From Dendrophyllia cribrosa (Eukaryota; Cnidaria; Anthozoa; Scleractinia; Dendrophylliidae), in assembly GCA_024195265.1 (NCBI GenBank), contig JAJLRJ010000010.1:23329454-23393453 (forward strand): 64,000 nt of DNA, read 5' to 3'. The first letter of the stretch is position 1. Every line of letters begins with the position of its first letter. The notes beneath the pieces are model-generated. The model was not told where the DNA came from, did not search any database, and saw nothing but the letters and a program-made list of their open reading frames with translations. The position numbers were made by a program, and so were the translations under genes. This document shows, piece after piece, positions 36,417-48,582 of this stretch.

Positions 36417-39400
36417 GGGGGGGGGAGGGAGGGGGTAGAGGGTTGAAAGGCTAAGTGTATTAAAAATTTACTAAATGTAAATTTAACTCTTTTAAAATAA
36501 GACTAATTAAACCAGAGCCAGGGCCTGTAAAGTCTTTACACTACAACGGCTGAAGCAAAACTTGGATTCCATCATAGCATCATGGTTAATAAAGCGCAAT
36601 GGTTATGAAACCTCTTTGTTCGATGTTTTTGTTAGCGTTTTTCGGTCTTGACCGTGTACGACCAAAATTTATTTTGAATGTTGTACGAGCAACTAACCAA
36701 AAGAAATATTTCCCTTAAGTTATTCAGTCATAGGATGTGAGCGAATAAAAACAAAACATGTGCACGGTTGTCGTACTTTCAACATAAATTGTAGCATATT
36801 TGTTATTGCCATTGAAGTCTGCAAGGTTTCATAACCAGTCCCTCGACTAATTATGGTATCATACAGCAACTTAGAGTCCCCGCTTTTCCATCGCAAAGTT
36901 ACCCCCTCAGCACCAGGTTCGTCGTTTTCGGGTTATATCATGCGTGGAGACAATTAACTAGGAGAATTGGAGCAGTCATCCAGAAGACCCTCTAACACAT
37001 GTATACATGTTAAAAGATATAAAGCGGTGAACAAACCTGGATCTTGTTCTTTTCGTTTTACTCTCTTTTTGTTGATAACCTCCCACACAAGACCAGAGAC
37101 TACCAGAAGGGCCAACACGCCAGACAGGGTGTATATAGCCAGGTAGATTTCCGGGGAGGTATTTGAAAAGGAAGCGTTTCGAGGAACACTTTTTAAGTTG
37201 AGCTATTGGAGAATAAAATAATGCGCAACAAGTATCTTAGATACCAGAGACAATAAACGGGTTACAAGCTACAAGTATTTCTCTCAAGCCAGTGTATTTA
37301 AAGTGTTTATGTATTAATTTGTGTTAATTTACGCAATTTATACGCAATACTTACTTCAAGTAGGACGTATATTTACGCCCTTGGTAGCGAAAGGGTTGAT
37401 AAACTAGAAAACATCAATAATGAAGTGACCGCGTGAGTTTTCATTTTCTTAATTACACGAGATTGGTGATGGAACTAGAGTGTGTAAGTTGCACAGTTCG
37501 CGCCAATAGGTGCGCGAAACCTACAAGATAGCAGTCTATTTAAAGGAGACGGTATCGGCGTATGGTGGAGAGACTGAAAGGACTATAAAGACTGAAGGTT
37601 TCTTTTGGATAATGACCTCAATAGCAGCACATCAAGCAAAATTGAAAACTGATAGTGCATGCAAATTTATTGTTGAAATCTGACACCGTGCGAGTTCGAA
37701 TGCACGTCAATTTTACTGTTGAAATTCTTGAAGAAAAAGAAAAAAAAAACAGGTTAATCCTCGTTTCGTTTGGTCAGCGGTTGAAACGAGGGGCTCTGGG
37801 AACAGAGCCTTCCAGAGCATGCCTAATGCATTAATGTATTATTGCGTTTGGTCAGTGCCAGAAACCGGAAATAAAAAAGAAAAAAACAGCATTTCGTGGA
37901 ATGACGTTCGAAACGACTGTACACGACTTAACAATTGGAGCCGAAAACATCGCGGAGCTAAAAAGAAACAAGGTAAGCTTTGCGTGCTGATGTTATTCAG
38001 AAGAAAGATCACGTTGATATTTCAACCGATTCCCTTCTTTATGGCTGTTGTATGTACAGTTGTGTATGCATAAATAATGTATGGGGTTATACGGAAATTT
38101 TTCCGATTTGCGTAACAAAAGTGATTAACAAAAATAATTTCCTCGTTATTTCATGTGGACGGCTGTGACAGTGCTCGTAAAAGCGCTTTAATTCGGGCAA
38201 ACTTGCGCATGAGGCTCCACTCGCTATTGTTTGTGGCCCGGGGGGGGGGGGGGGGGGGAGACTCTCATATAAAAATGACGGGGGTGCTCGTCGGAAATTT
38301 TCCGCGAAAAACGCTTTAAAAGGTACCAGAATCTCGTTTGATGGGTGTGGCTCAAAATACGTTTTACCCATCAGAGGTACCAATTCAAAACAACACATGT
38401 CATATTTCTGTCATATTTTTTTTGGCTCAATACCCTAAAAGATACCGCGATAATTCTAACAGTGGCCATTTTAGATTTTCGTATTCTAAGCGGTACTAAT
38501 CTACAAATTTTGACCCCTACATGATACGACGAGCACCCTCGTCATTTTTATATGGGAGTTCCCCCGGGGTTTGTGGCGCAGTGCATTCTGGTTGAACGTG
38601 GTGCATTCTGGCTAAACGCAATGCATTCTGAATAAAAGTGTTTTACGGCTTACATTCTTTCTCTTAAGTCCAGATAATATTGCTGCTCGCTCGCTGCGCT
38701 CGCTCTTGAGCAATAACAATTACAATGTCAATGATTTAAACTATCTCCGAAATCGCCAGCAAAATAAGTCTGACATGGTGTAATCGTATGAAACTCACGT
38801 TTGTCCAAGCTTGTATAAAACTCATTGAAATTCAAAATACAACTTTAATTATAAAACCAGAAACAAACATTGACTTCAAAACATCCTACTTCGAAACAGT
38901 CATTGAAATCCTTTCGTCACATGCTAAATAGAAACTTGATATCATATTAAAATTGAACCTTGATCGTCTAGTTCCTGTTCCTCACGTTCTCATGAGTGTG
39001 CGAACCAGTGTCGAAGATTGTAGCTTGAATGGGAAACCATATTTACTACGCACATCTTCTAATTACTTTTACATCCTTTATTCCTAATATGTGACGTTAA
39101 TGGCATGAATCGGGAAACATAGGTAAAGGTAAGTAAAGGTAAGTGTGGTTTTAACTAACGGAATAACCTTGCGATCAAGAACCATACTGATCCCTTTATT
39201 TATCATAAAGCTCATTTCTACCCACCTTGAAAGTAGCCGTGGTAGCTTGAACAGCAGAGACCATGGCTGGACGAACCAAAGTTAGGCAGTCTACAAGTTC
39301 TGTAAGGTGTCGCTCTCGAAAAAAGATAACGCTGACTTGTTTTTCCACTTGTATCTTTTTTATAGTGAATAGAGACACAAACTTGCTCCTGCGTTCATAA

Positions 39401-39961
39401 AAGTAGGCTGTGTAACGGTCCATTAGGATTCCTTCGACCTCTTCTGCAGTCACGGCTGATACCATCTCGTCGACTGTGTCATAAGCTGAATAACAGGATT
39501 TTGAAACACCTTATGTCAGTGTTTGTTTACAATTTTTTAGGGAGTTTTTTTATAGGATTGAGCTCTAAGACGTCCTTTTCATGTACTTAATTTTTCAAAT
39601 TATAATTTGCATCTTGAATAAACCTTGTATGTAATATATAATGCCAATAAAAACGTTTGCATAGCGACGCCTGTCAAAAGCATTTTTTGCCTGATTTCTA
39701 CACCCCGTTTTGTTACCAAAGAAACCTGAATGAAAGCTTTCCAACAAACGCCTTCCTCATTTACATAATTGTTTCCCATTTTTGTTTTCCTCTCGATTTA
39801 TCACAGAGATATTTTAAAATACATTTGTAATTCAAAACAAAATTTATTTGTCTGAAAAGTTAGCTATTCTGTAATAGATCGGAATATATTCTTATTTTGG
39901 AATAAGGTGAATCGAACTCACCTTTTAAATAAACACCAGCAATTAAAGTTGTGTTGGGAGT

Positions 39962-39993
<32 letters not shown>

Positions 39994-42900
39994 TGATTGT
40001 TATCAATGGGAGAGCGAAGCAAATATTTCCTTCTAACATTCCCCTGTGGAATTCCCTCTAAAATCCATCTGCAAAATTTCCCGATTTAACGATTCATTTT
40101 TTCGCTACGAAACATTACCCTGTCCCTAAATAACGAAGCCAAGGATTTAACGCAAAATTGAACAAATGGGTTGTTTTGCGATCGGACCGTGAAGGATAGG
40201 ATCATAAAGCTTAGTCATGTATGCTTAAATTTTCTGCTTGTTTTTCCCATTTCAGGTTTCCTTTTAGCTTCAAAGGATTGATTTTGACCTTAATATTTAT
40301 CAGCTAATCGTCAGAAAAAAAATTCGTCAAAAAATAATCGACGAAAAACTCGTAAAAATATTTGACAAAAGAGTCGATACGAACGCAGAAAAAAAGGGCA
40401 ACCATTGCACTTACTGGATTCCGTACATTTGATTGGATACGGATACATGTAGATTAAATTTGCTTTACCTATCGGCTCAGCGCCCTGTTTTGTTGCCCAT
40501 TGATATTCGGATTGATTTTTCAACACTGCCACCTGCAACAAATTGACATGAAGGGAGGTTATGTATTTCAGTTTGTATGGAATCGATAAATAACCTAGCA
40601 TTTTACTCCCTAAAGTGACCAAAGCAAAATTGAGGAACAATGCCAAAATTCATTTATTAAAACACTAAGAAAGAAACTCCGCCACCGGAAAGAACTAATG
40701 GAAAACTTTTATTTGACTGGTTACACTTTATGGTTTCATTGACAGACTAAAAGCTGGAACTGACAAACGATAAACATCGTCAGGTCAGCCCAGCGTAAGA
40801 ATTGGCTTTAGAAGTAAAAGGGTTGAAAGCTCATTTCAAAAGATTTTCAGTGCAGCAGACTTCATGCCGAGAATATATGTTTTATATATTTTAATCGGAT
40901 TAAAAATATTCAGCAGAACATCGTGCATATCGGGAAACAAACCTCACAGCTAAAAGACTGAACAGTGTCCCCACTTAAATATCATAAGTTTGATTTTTAA
41001 GCTTCCTTTAATATCTTAAAATATGAAGAAAAAATCGCCAAAAGCGATGAACGCAAATAATATGAACTAAAATTAAAAGACAAAATAACGACTGAAAAAC
41101 TCAAAATCCCACCAGAATCTTAACTTTGATTTCTTGACTGCCTGTCACGAAACTGAAATATTTTCCAGCATCTTTGCTATCCCCTTTAATGTTTGCAAAA
41201 TTTCATAAACTTTAATTTATACGCATAAGCAATACAATTGTGTTATTTCGTTATGGGTGATATTCAATTGTTCTTTGTTCATCACGCTTGTAGGGCCCAG
41301 TGCCGTAGGATCAACGATGTTACCTTTTTGCCTACAATAGTTACTGCACTGTCGTCCAGTGTGAAGGAAGTTAGCACGGAGGTGGTATGAGCGACAAAGA
41401 TAGCCATGCAAATGACTCCAGTCAATATCCACACGATGGAAACCACACGAGCAATGTTTGACTTGGGAGTCTTGTCGCCATATCTAAGGGCAAAATATAT
41501 TATTCAGACTAAATAAGCCTTTAAGCTTGGCGTTAATCCTACACCTAAATTACTAAAGCAAATTTCTTTTTTCTAGACTAACAAATACAAACTCAGTTTC
41601 CATGTTATCGCCGTCTGTTAGCTAAGTTAATCGTAGAGCGTCAGTTGCGGGTTCGAATCCATGCCAGACCAACACTCAGGATCTTAAAATAACTGAGGAC
41701 AAAGGTGCTGCATGCCTTTGCCATGATATTTACAAATGGTTATACCTTCACGCGGCTCGGATGACCACGGACTGAATGGCGGTCCCGTTTCCAATGGGGG
41801 CGTAAAAAGAACAACTGAGAACGGATAACCAAACCTTCACTATGCTTTTTTGTGTGTATATATGTCAATTTTTAATGTATTTGAATAGCAACAATTAAAT
41901 AAATATATAAAAAGAGGTGATCAACCATGGAATTAGCAGACCTGCCAAGACCGTTTTGGTGGCAAGATTGCACCGAATTTACCGGTTAGCTATTATGGTG
42001 TTCACTCGTCGAGTCCAGATGCCAAATTTAATCAAATGCGAATTGTTCGCAAAGTGATAAAAGCCTTAACCCCAAACGTTGATCCTTCTAGTCGTTCATT
42101 AATCTTTACATGAAGTGCAACCTACAAGAAAAGACTTACCCTACTGTTGTCATGGAAACAAATGACCACCAAAACCCTTCCCATGATCCTTGTAAAAAGG
42201 ATCTTGAAAACTCCTCACGATTCCAGCGAAAATCCTTTAATGAAAGACATACACTTTGTAGTAAAACGCTAAATTTACAGACACTTCAATTAAGTTATTA
42301 TTATTATTATTATTATTATTCATAGTTACGGGTCAGTGTCAGAATATATTGTTATTGAACACATTGATACACTGCCCAAATATGGTCATGGGCCCTTGGT
42401 CTCCTAACATGGCAGCCATCCTTTGATTGCGGTCATTTCGCATTTCAAAGAAAAGTGAAAATAAAATAATTTAAATGCATAATTAAACAAGCTTAAAATG
42501 AAACAAGTAAAAATATAGCATAAGAAACACGTTAATATAGTAAGCAAAAGCTGTAAGAGGAATGATTTCGTATTATCACCATCCACGGCCTCTCTTGTCA
42601 ATTGAAACTCTTTCCGTAGAATAAAGGGGTTAGTTTCTAAAGCAACTGTGGTGCTGCGTCAGTGGGGGGGGGGGGGGGGGGGGGGGGGGGGGTGAGACCT
42701 CAACATTTGGTTTTCTCAACTGAGTTGATAAAGTAAATTGGCCATTGTAAAGATATTCAAAAGCTGAAGTTTCGAACGCTAGACCTTCGTCTATTTTCCT
42801 TTCTTTGCGCGAATTGTCAGCTTTTAAATCTCTTTACGGTGGCCAATTAATGCCTCATCAACTCCAAAACCAAATTTACCTTCCGTAGAATGTATTTACT

Positions 42901-43478
42901 TTGCGTCGTACAGTTTGAAACAAACAAATCAACAAAAAAGATCATATAATATACTTTCTTACCAATGCCCAGACTATTACTCCAGCAATGGCCGTAAGGA
43001 GCATGGTGATGAGGAGCAGAGGCCAGGCTTGGACTAAAGCCTTCAAGGTAATACGCATAAATTCTTTGCGGCTTCTTCCTGTGGTGATAAACTCAAATCC
43101 TGGATGATCCAACACTCTTATTAAGTTCAAGTTCTTGTAGTCTTCAAAATTGTCATTATTATCAATGAAAATGGGTAGTCCGACCTGGACTTTACCTTCC
43201 TGGACAAGACTTTTCAGAACGTCCATGCTGTGTACTTCAACAGGTTCAATGTGAATATTAAAGCGACCACATCCTAATTCAATAAAATACCACACAGTGC
43301 TTCTAAAAAGTCCTACTGGCTTATGTTTCAGGGAACTGTTTAATCGAATCGTATATGGAGGTTTTTCGATCCATGCAATTTTCAAATTAATTTTAATTTT
43401 TTTTGGTAATGTCCTGTTATTCTGGGCATGGAGAACGTAGACAAGGTTCATCAATGGTAGTAGAATTTTAAGATGCAT
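30876..43478 (-). CDS. Ionotropic-glutamate-receptor-like channel subunit with potassium-channel filter, seven exons
   Basis: Exons on the minus strand are 43478-42963, 42234-42140, 41483-41324, 40532-40469, 39485-39226, 37202-37037 and 31072-30876. All borders are GT-AG and all phases agree, giving 485 aa. The order is: signal peptide (MHLKILLPLMNLVYVLHAQN), S1 ligand half, M1 (~147-172, ending VIVWAL), pore loop (EGFWWSFVSMTTVGYGD, 191-207), M3 (~217-240), S2 half with ILMDRYTAYFY, M4 (~385-406) and a short basic tail ending DRCK. The large amino-terminal domain of animal AMPA/kainate/NMDA subunits is absent. TVGYGD is the potassium-channel filter, found in iGluRs only in GluR0-like bacterial and some invertebrate (rotifer) receptors. 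It is probably a plasma-membrane, potassium-selective ligand-gated channel. The canonical S1 Arg motif is not evident, so the ligand is uncertain. Confidence 0.92.
32313..32644. mobile_element. 332-bp MITE with TTA target duplication
   Basis: The ends AGCCCCATTTACACGAGCAA and the inverted TTGCTCGTGTAAATGGGACT are flanked by TTA at 32310-32312 and 32645-32647. The interior repeats TTTTCCTTG and its complement with CGTGTAGA many times. It is nested in the 4.9-kb element. Confidence 0.85.
33562..34389. mobile_element. CCCGGG-ended MITE with 8-bp duplication and a nested hairpin
   Basis: It begins CCCGGGAGGTACT and ends in a 34-base C run plus GGG, flanked by ATGCAGCC (33554-33561 and 34390-34397). 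Near the left end a second inverted repeat, AGCCTGCGAGCAAG...CTTGCTCGCAGGCT (33574-33687), interrupts it with GGAGGTACT / GGGGGTACT on the two sides. This hairpin is a younger insertion. Confidence 0.83.
34645..34845. repeat. Foldback palindrome with GC-rich centre
   Basis: The inner arms AATACTGCATTATATTGACG and CGTCAATATAATGCAGTATT (34671-34807) enclose GGAAGAAAATATATTCCGTA / TACGGAATATATTTTCTCCC around a GC-rich centre. Outer arms with AAACTAATTTCGATTTT / AAAATCGAAATTAGTTT extend it. Design resembles 10624-10744 and 48437-48580. Confidence 0.8.
34930..34949. repeat. Poly-C run
   Basis: A 20-base C homopolymer in the interior of the 4.9-kb element. Confidence 0.9.
36381..36425. repeat. TG microsatellite followed by poly-G
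   Basis: Ten TG dinucleotides run into about 26 consecutive G residues, then a broken G-rich tail. It lies in the last intron of the receptor gene, just outside the 4.9-kb element. Confidence 0.9.
36581..36855. mobile_element. 275-bp degraded P-like MITE
   Basis: The left end CATGGTTAATAAAGCGCAAT continues into GGTTATGAAACC; the right end mirrors it with GGTTTCATAACCAGTCCCTC and closes CTAATTATG. Flanking 7-mers ATAGCAT and GTATCAT agree at five of seven bases. Length and ends match 27782-28054. It is an older copy. Confidence 0.7.
38237..38568. mobile_element. 332-bp CCCGGG-ended MITE with 8-bp duplication
   Basis: It starts CCCGGGG followed by a long G run, and ends TTCCCCCGGG, flanked by GTTTGTGG (38229-38236 and 38569-38576). 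Subterminal CATATAAAAATGACG and CGTCATTTTTATATG are inverted, as are GGTGCTCGTCG and CGACGAGCACC. It is in the intron between exons 5 and 6 of the receptor-like gene. Confidence 0.88.
39962..39990. repeat. Poly-G run
   Basis: An uninterrupted run of about 29 G residues in a receptor-gene intron. Confidence 0.9.
41615..41845 (+). mobile_element. tRNA-derived SINE in receptor intron
   Basis: TTAGCTAAGTTAATCGTAGA approximates a polymerase III A box and GCGGGTTCGAATCCATGCC a B box. A body with CGGATGACCACGGACTGAAT follows. Antisense to the receptor-like gene, in the intron between exons 2 and 3. Confidence 0.6.
42297..42321. repeat. ATT microsatellite
   Basis: About eight ATT units, located upstream (in receptor orientation) of the pore exon acceptor at 42235. 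Confidence 0.85.
42664..42692. repeat. Poly-G run
   Basis: About 29 G residues, preceded by AGTG. Nearby, 42755-42880 has AAAGCTGAAGTTTCGAACGC and TCTTTACGGTGGCCAATTAA, which resemble the Penelope-associated sequence at 53385-53440. Confidence 0.9.
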
Positions 43479-45310
43479 GATGCTATAAGTAGTTTACCTG
43501 AAATTAAGAAAGCGAAAGGAAGAAAATGAAGAAAAAGGTCTGAATAAAAAGTTTCATACAAGAGGTCATTAACAATCCTTCTGAAATTTATATTTATATC
43601 TAAAAACATTAAGGTGGCATTTTATGGTAAGCATGAACTTTAATGCAAGCGGTAGGGTCGTAGCTCTTAGAAGCCTCTATTTTCATTATTGGCCTTGTAA
43701 AACACAGCTGCCATTGTTTTTAGGGTCCATTGTTGTGTTGTTTGTCCTGTTGTTAGGTCTAAGGGTGGCAAGCCAATGGTGTGAGACATTCTAAGAGCTG
43801 CGACATCACCCAATGCAAGATGTGAATGTATTGCCTGGTGCTCCTACCAAGGTGTTATGATGAGTTTGACGAAATTGGAGATTATACTAAAAATAAAGAT
43901 GATCACAGAATCCTTTTCAAAAATAAAATGTAATTAATGCAACTGTGAGACAAATGAATGACATATACATGTAAGGAGATGTCAACGTAGAATTCAGTCC
44001 TTTTAAATTTATTGACGATTTCAACCTTACATTGTGTTTAGGGGAGCTCTGTGTGAGGTAAAACATTATATGAATATACAGCAGAGATCTAAGTCGTATT
44101 TATATTATCTTTGAATTGAAAGTCTTTTCTGAAATGCATGCACACTCTCGTATTACGTTTTTATTTTCAAACTTTTTACTTTAAACTTCACAATTGAATT
44201 AATATTAGCTGCTATGGTTTATAAAAAAAAATAAGACTCTTTGCAATTACAGTATATTGCTTCAAACTTAATTAAAAGTCCAACACAAAGAAATACTGTC
44301 CTTGTATAAAAAAGTCTTCATTCCTTCTACCTTTGCAGTACTTAACAGTAATATTTTTATTTGAAAAGTGTTATATTTTAACCAAGTTACATTTTTTTCT
44401 TTATGTTTTTTTCTTACCTTTAAAATCTTTCCTTGTTTCTTCTTTTAGAGATGAGCGTCGCGAAGAGTATTTTCACGGTTGTTTAGATATATTATTTATG
44501 AACTAAAAGTATCGGCGTCTTTCACTGAGATTTAAAGTAATAAAAAATGAAATGTAATTCAAATGTATACAAACGAGTGGTCAGGTGTTATCGCCGAAAA
44601 GTCTTTTTAAGGCGGCCTGGATAATGTAATTACAACTACGCACCGAAAAAATCGGAACTTAAATATTAATAAGTTTTGGCATAAAAAGTAGATTAGTAAT
44701 TCAATTGTATATGAACGACTGGATAGACAGTATTCTCAATAGATTATTGAGAACTTGCTTACACTTTTATTGTTAATTGACGCTTTAATATTTGAGGCTT
44801 AGGAAAAGCTATGAATATTATTATATTTAAAGGTTAGGAACAGCTTGTTACCATGATTACCCGTGTCACTTGCAGTCGCTCATAGAGTTTCTCATCTGTA
44901 TGAACAGCTGGATAATGGAAGGCGGTGCAATGTGAAACTATCAATGATTTTTTTAATAAACATTATTTTGTGCATTCGAGATGCAGCTGTTGGTGATTCT
45001 GATTTCCTTCAGCCACTTTTAGAGTTAACCCTTGTGGCATGTGATATATTTTAAACATTTCAGTCTGTGGATGAAATCGAAAAGTGTTACCATTCAAAAT
45101 GAAAGCTATTCAGCAATACTTTCCTGTGGTGTATTTCATTATCCAGAAATGTTGCCATAATTCAAACGAAAGCTATATATTCAGCAGTACTTTCACGTGG
45201 TGCTGTTTATTATCAGGCTGTACAAGGTGATTCTAACTTTTGAGTCTGTGGATGAAATCCAAAAGTGTGACATTCAAATGTCCCTTTAGTTAAGTGTTTG
45301 AAAGATTAAT
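43479..45310. other. Upstream region of the receptor-like gene, no gene seen
   Basis: AT-rich DNA with no supportable exon. A TTTCAG immediately before GTAAACTACTTATAGC at about 43490 could be the acceptor of a first exon joining a distant 5' UTR. From 45060 to 45285 there are two or three units of the TCTGTGGATGAAATC / ATGAAAGCTAT repeat seen inverted at 16290-16560. Confidence 0.4.
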
Positions 45311-46440
45311 TTAATATATATAGATAGGCAGAGCCTAACAGCGTAGCACTATGAACAAGCTTAACTAAGGTGAAACTTAACTAAGGTGAAAGGTCGGAAG
45401 CACAAGAATTAAGATTGACGACCGGGCTATTTTTCAATTTTAGCAATTGTCAAAAAACAGTATTACCCGACTGTCTGCACAGTACATTTAGACCGTACAG
45501 AAGTTCACAAAAACAACTTTTCTCTGTCTAGAATAACAGGTACGACTAACTTCCGAATAAAATACAGTTTTTGTTTGTCAAAAATTGCCCGAAAAACTGA
45601 TTTGGAAATCAAAATTGCAAAAATACACAAACATATTTGCATAAGGCGACGCGAGTGAAGACAGAAAATCTAAGTCTTGTTTTGTTTACATAAAATCGCT
45701 TTTCAATCTATGTAATGAATGAACAAGCACATAAAAATGGACAACACAATCTTCTTTCGAAAAATTTTATTCAAATCTTCATTAGTTTATGTTTATAAGT
45801 AAAACACGTTCCATTTATAGCGCATCAAGGCAGAGCTGTCCTCGATGAAATTCAAGATAACAACACGACTTAATAATTTGAACACGTTTCATAAACAGGT
45901 CTCCAAAACTTAAGATAACACAAAGAAAAAGTCAATCAAAAATTGATATCAACATAAATTCCCATCGAAAAATGTGATTTATTTTACCTTTAAAGCACTG
46001 GACTGCTTGGAAATTCGTTAAAACTCCGCTACTTCGGTTCTGAAATCCGTATTAAATAAAAACAAGGCATCTCCCCGCATTGATCATGTTGATAATATGA
46101 AGTTCCTCGAAGCAAGATTTTATCCCTAAAAGCTCTTCTTTTTCCACTAAAGCGGCTTCTGAGTATCCCTTAATTAGTATCCCTGTCTTGAGTAGCAAAG
46201 CGCGAAAAAATGCAGGGAAATAACGACTTTACTTCTCCGCCTAACACTGCGAAAGATCCAACTTTTTTAAAAAGTGTTTACCGAGCTGACGGCTGTGTAG
46301 CCGCGCGTGTGGGCGACACACATGTTGCAGACACGCGCCCGCGAAACATTCCGCTAGCCATGACCATGAAAAATGACGGGCAAGGTTCTATGAGTATGGG
46401 GCTGCGCAGCCGTCTTCGGCCCGGCGAGTGCTTCGCTATG
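45311..46440 (+). repeat. Copy 3 of the ~1.2-kb dispersed repeat
   Basis: Direct-orientation copy of 471-1705, from the AACAAGCTTAACTAAG landmark to CGGCCCGGCGAGTGCTTCGCT. It directly precedes the LINE reverse-transcriptase fragment. No transposase-like gene is near, which shows that the repeat is dispersed and not only a flank of that gene. Confidence 0.75.
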
Positions 46441-47183
46441 ATCAACTGTATAAATTTTTAGAGAAACATAACATTTTGTATCGATCAGTATCAGTTTGGG
46501 TTTAGGAAAGGGTACTCAACTGAGCAAGCTATTTTAGAAATCACTGACACACTTAAAAAGGCTTTGGACAAAAAATGGTTACCTGTGGTCTCTTCTTAGA
46601 CTTTTCTAAGGCTTTTGATACTGTGAACTATGACATTCTGTTGACAAAACTTTACCACTATGGAGTGCGTGGGACTCCATTTAACTGGTTTAATAACTAC
46701 CTATGTAATCGCACCCAGTTTGTTAAGATTGGCAATACTAAATCGAGTTACGAAACGATTGTTTGTGGTATACCACAGGGATCAACGCTGGGTCCACTCT
46801 TATTTTTACTTTATATTAACGATTTGCCTAACTGCTCGAATAAACTACTATTTCGAATTTTTGCTGATGACACAAATATGTTTTACACAAGTGATAAGTT
46901 ACAACATCTTGAAACTGTCATGAATGAGGAATTTAAATTAGTTCTTAAGTATTGTATCACAAACAAGCTTTCCATTAATCTTGCTAAGACAAACTATATG
47001 GTCATCTCCTCTTCAAGACTAAATGGAAGTATACATATACATAACATTCAATGTAAAAGTCAAATAAAATATCTAGGTGTATATATTGATCAAAACTTGC
47101 ACTGGGGACCACAGATTCAACACATAAACAACAAGATAGTGAAAAATGTAGGCATCATTAATAAATTAAGATATTATGTAGTT

Positions 47184-48582
47184 ATTTTTTTCTGAAGCAT
47201 CTCAGCGGTCCGGAATCCTAAATCCTTGAATCCGATTGGCTAATCGCGCGCTTTCCCTCGCTTTCAGCCGGTCCAGCTTTTTACGATACGGACCGGGGTT
47301 ACGGACCGGGTTTCACGATTGCAATAACACTGAATTGATTTTCTGTTGATGAACTGCTTATATCATTGAATTTTCTCGTAAATTATGAACCCAGACGAAA
47401 GCTAGCAAAGCGAAAGTGAATTTTTATTGGCCAGATATAATATTTAACGACACAAACAAAGAAAACAATGAAGAAAACCGGCAAAGTTTCATCATAGCTG
47501 ACATCGGCTGACATGCAAAGACCAGACAACACGCTGAAGATCTTAACTACGCTTAAACCAGGTACAAAAAGACTCAATGAAGAAAGACAGAACAAACTAA
47601 ATGGAAGGAGAAATCAGCCGTAAAAATAAAGGCCAATTTTATTCCTCGAAAAGGCGAGTACAAGTTTCGATTTTATGATTTATTGATTTTATAGTTTTTG
47701 GGTTTGTTGTTGTTTTTTACAAAGCGGCATTTGTGGCAAAACATTACTATAATAAGATGCAATCTAGCGCTTTTTTACAAAGGTTTTGACTCCATTCGGT
47801 TTAAGTGTTCTTATTTTTCTGGTTGTGTTTTTTCTCCTAATAGAGATTCTGTGAATTTTTTATTAAAAAGTCTTTTGTCATTCTAGTCTTGTACTAGGTT
47901 TGTTGTCAATAATTTACACGCCATTTAGCGATCGGATTTTACGAGATAATTTGTACTTTCACTACATTGCTCGGTTTGTATACTTTTATTTCTCGGTTTT
48001 TACCTTCTTTTATCTAAATTCTATAAGTTTTCATTCAAGAAAACATGATTTTTAAATTAGAATAGCTCAGTTTAAGCTTTCTCCCCGCTATAAATAAATT
48101 ACGCTCGACTTTTCTTTGTAATAGAAAAATTTGAAAAGTTTTTAAAGTTATAATTCAGCTTTCCACGGCTTCGCTGTAGGCAATCCTCACCGAAGGCAAA
48201 CACAAGAGCCGTTTATTCTACCAAGAGACATAAACTGATAGCAATGAGTTCACTTTGCACATTAAGTTTTTTTTGTTTATGAATGGAAAGTTGTGAAGAT
48301 TACCGAGTTAATTTAGATTTTGCGCGCGTTCTGTCAGTTTAGCTGTACGCGGCGCGTAAGAAACATTTCTTGGAAAGCTGTACATGAATGATTTTCACGG
48401 CGAATCGCAGAATTAAAGTAGGAAAAAAATAAATAAGTTATTTACCGGCCTAGGTCGGTCCGTATAGGAAAAAACTGTGCCCTCGGTCTTGAGTACGGCC
48501 CTCGGCCTACGGCCTCGGGCCGTACTCAAGACCTCGGGCACAGTTTTTTCCTATACGGACCTCCCGGCCGGTAAATAACATA
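47184..48582. mobile_element. 1.4-kb insertion in the LINE with terminal palindrome
   Basis: This segment splits the LINE reading frame. It starts GTTATTTTTTTCTGAAGCAT and ends GGCCGGTAAATAAC. The right end is itself a palindrome (48437-48580). The interior has GGTCCG / CGGACC motifs near the left end (47209-47320) but no protein gene. Exact borders are uncertain by a few bases because the LINE flanks diverge. Confidence 0.6.
48437..48580. repeat. GC-rich foldback palindrome (~143 bp)
   Basis: GTTATTTACCGGCCTAGGTC...GGAAAAAACTGTGCCCTCGG pairs with CCTCGGGCACAGTTTTTTCC...CCGGCCGGTAAATAAC around CCTCGGCCTACGGCCTCGGG. Third member of the set with 10624-10744 and 34671-34807. Confidence 0.85.

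Noticed and set aside
41217..41432. 71-aa minus-strand ORF as a small protein
   Set aside because: It is another frame of the receptor M3 exon, whose correct frame reads YGDKTPKSNIARVV.
42404..42601. 65-aa hydrophobic minus-strand ORF as a receptor exon
   Set aside because: No splice phase fits, and the real pore exon (42234-42140) joins 42963 and 41483 perfectly.
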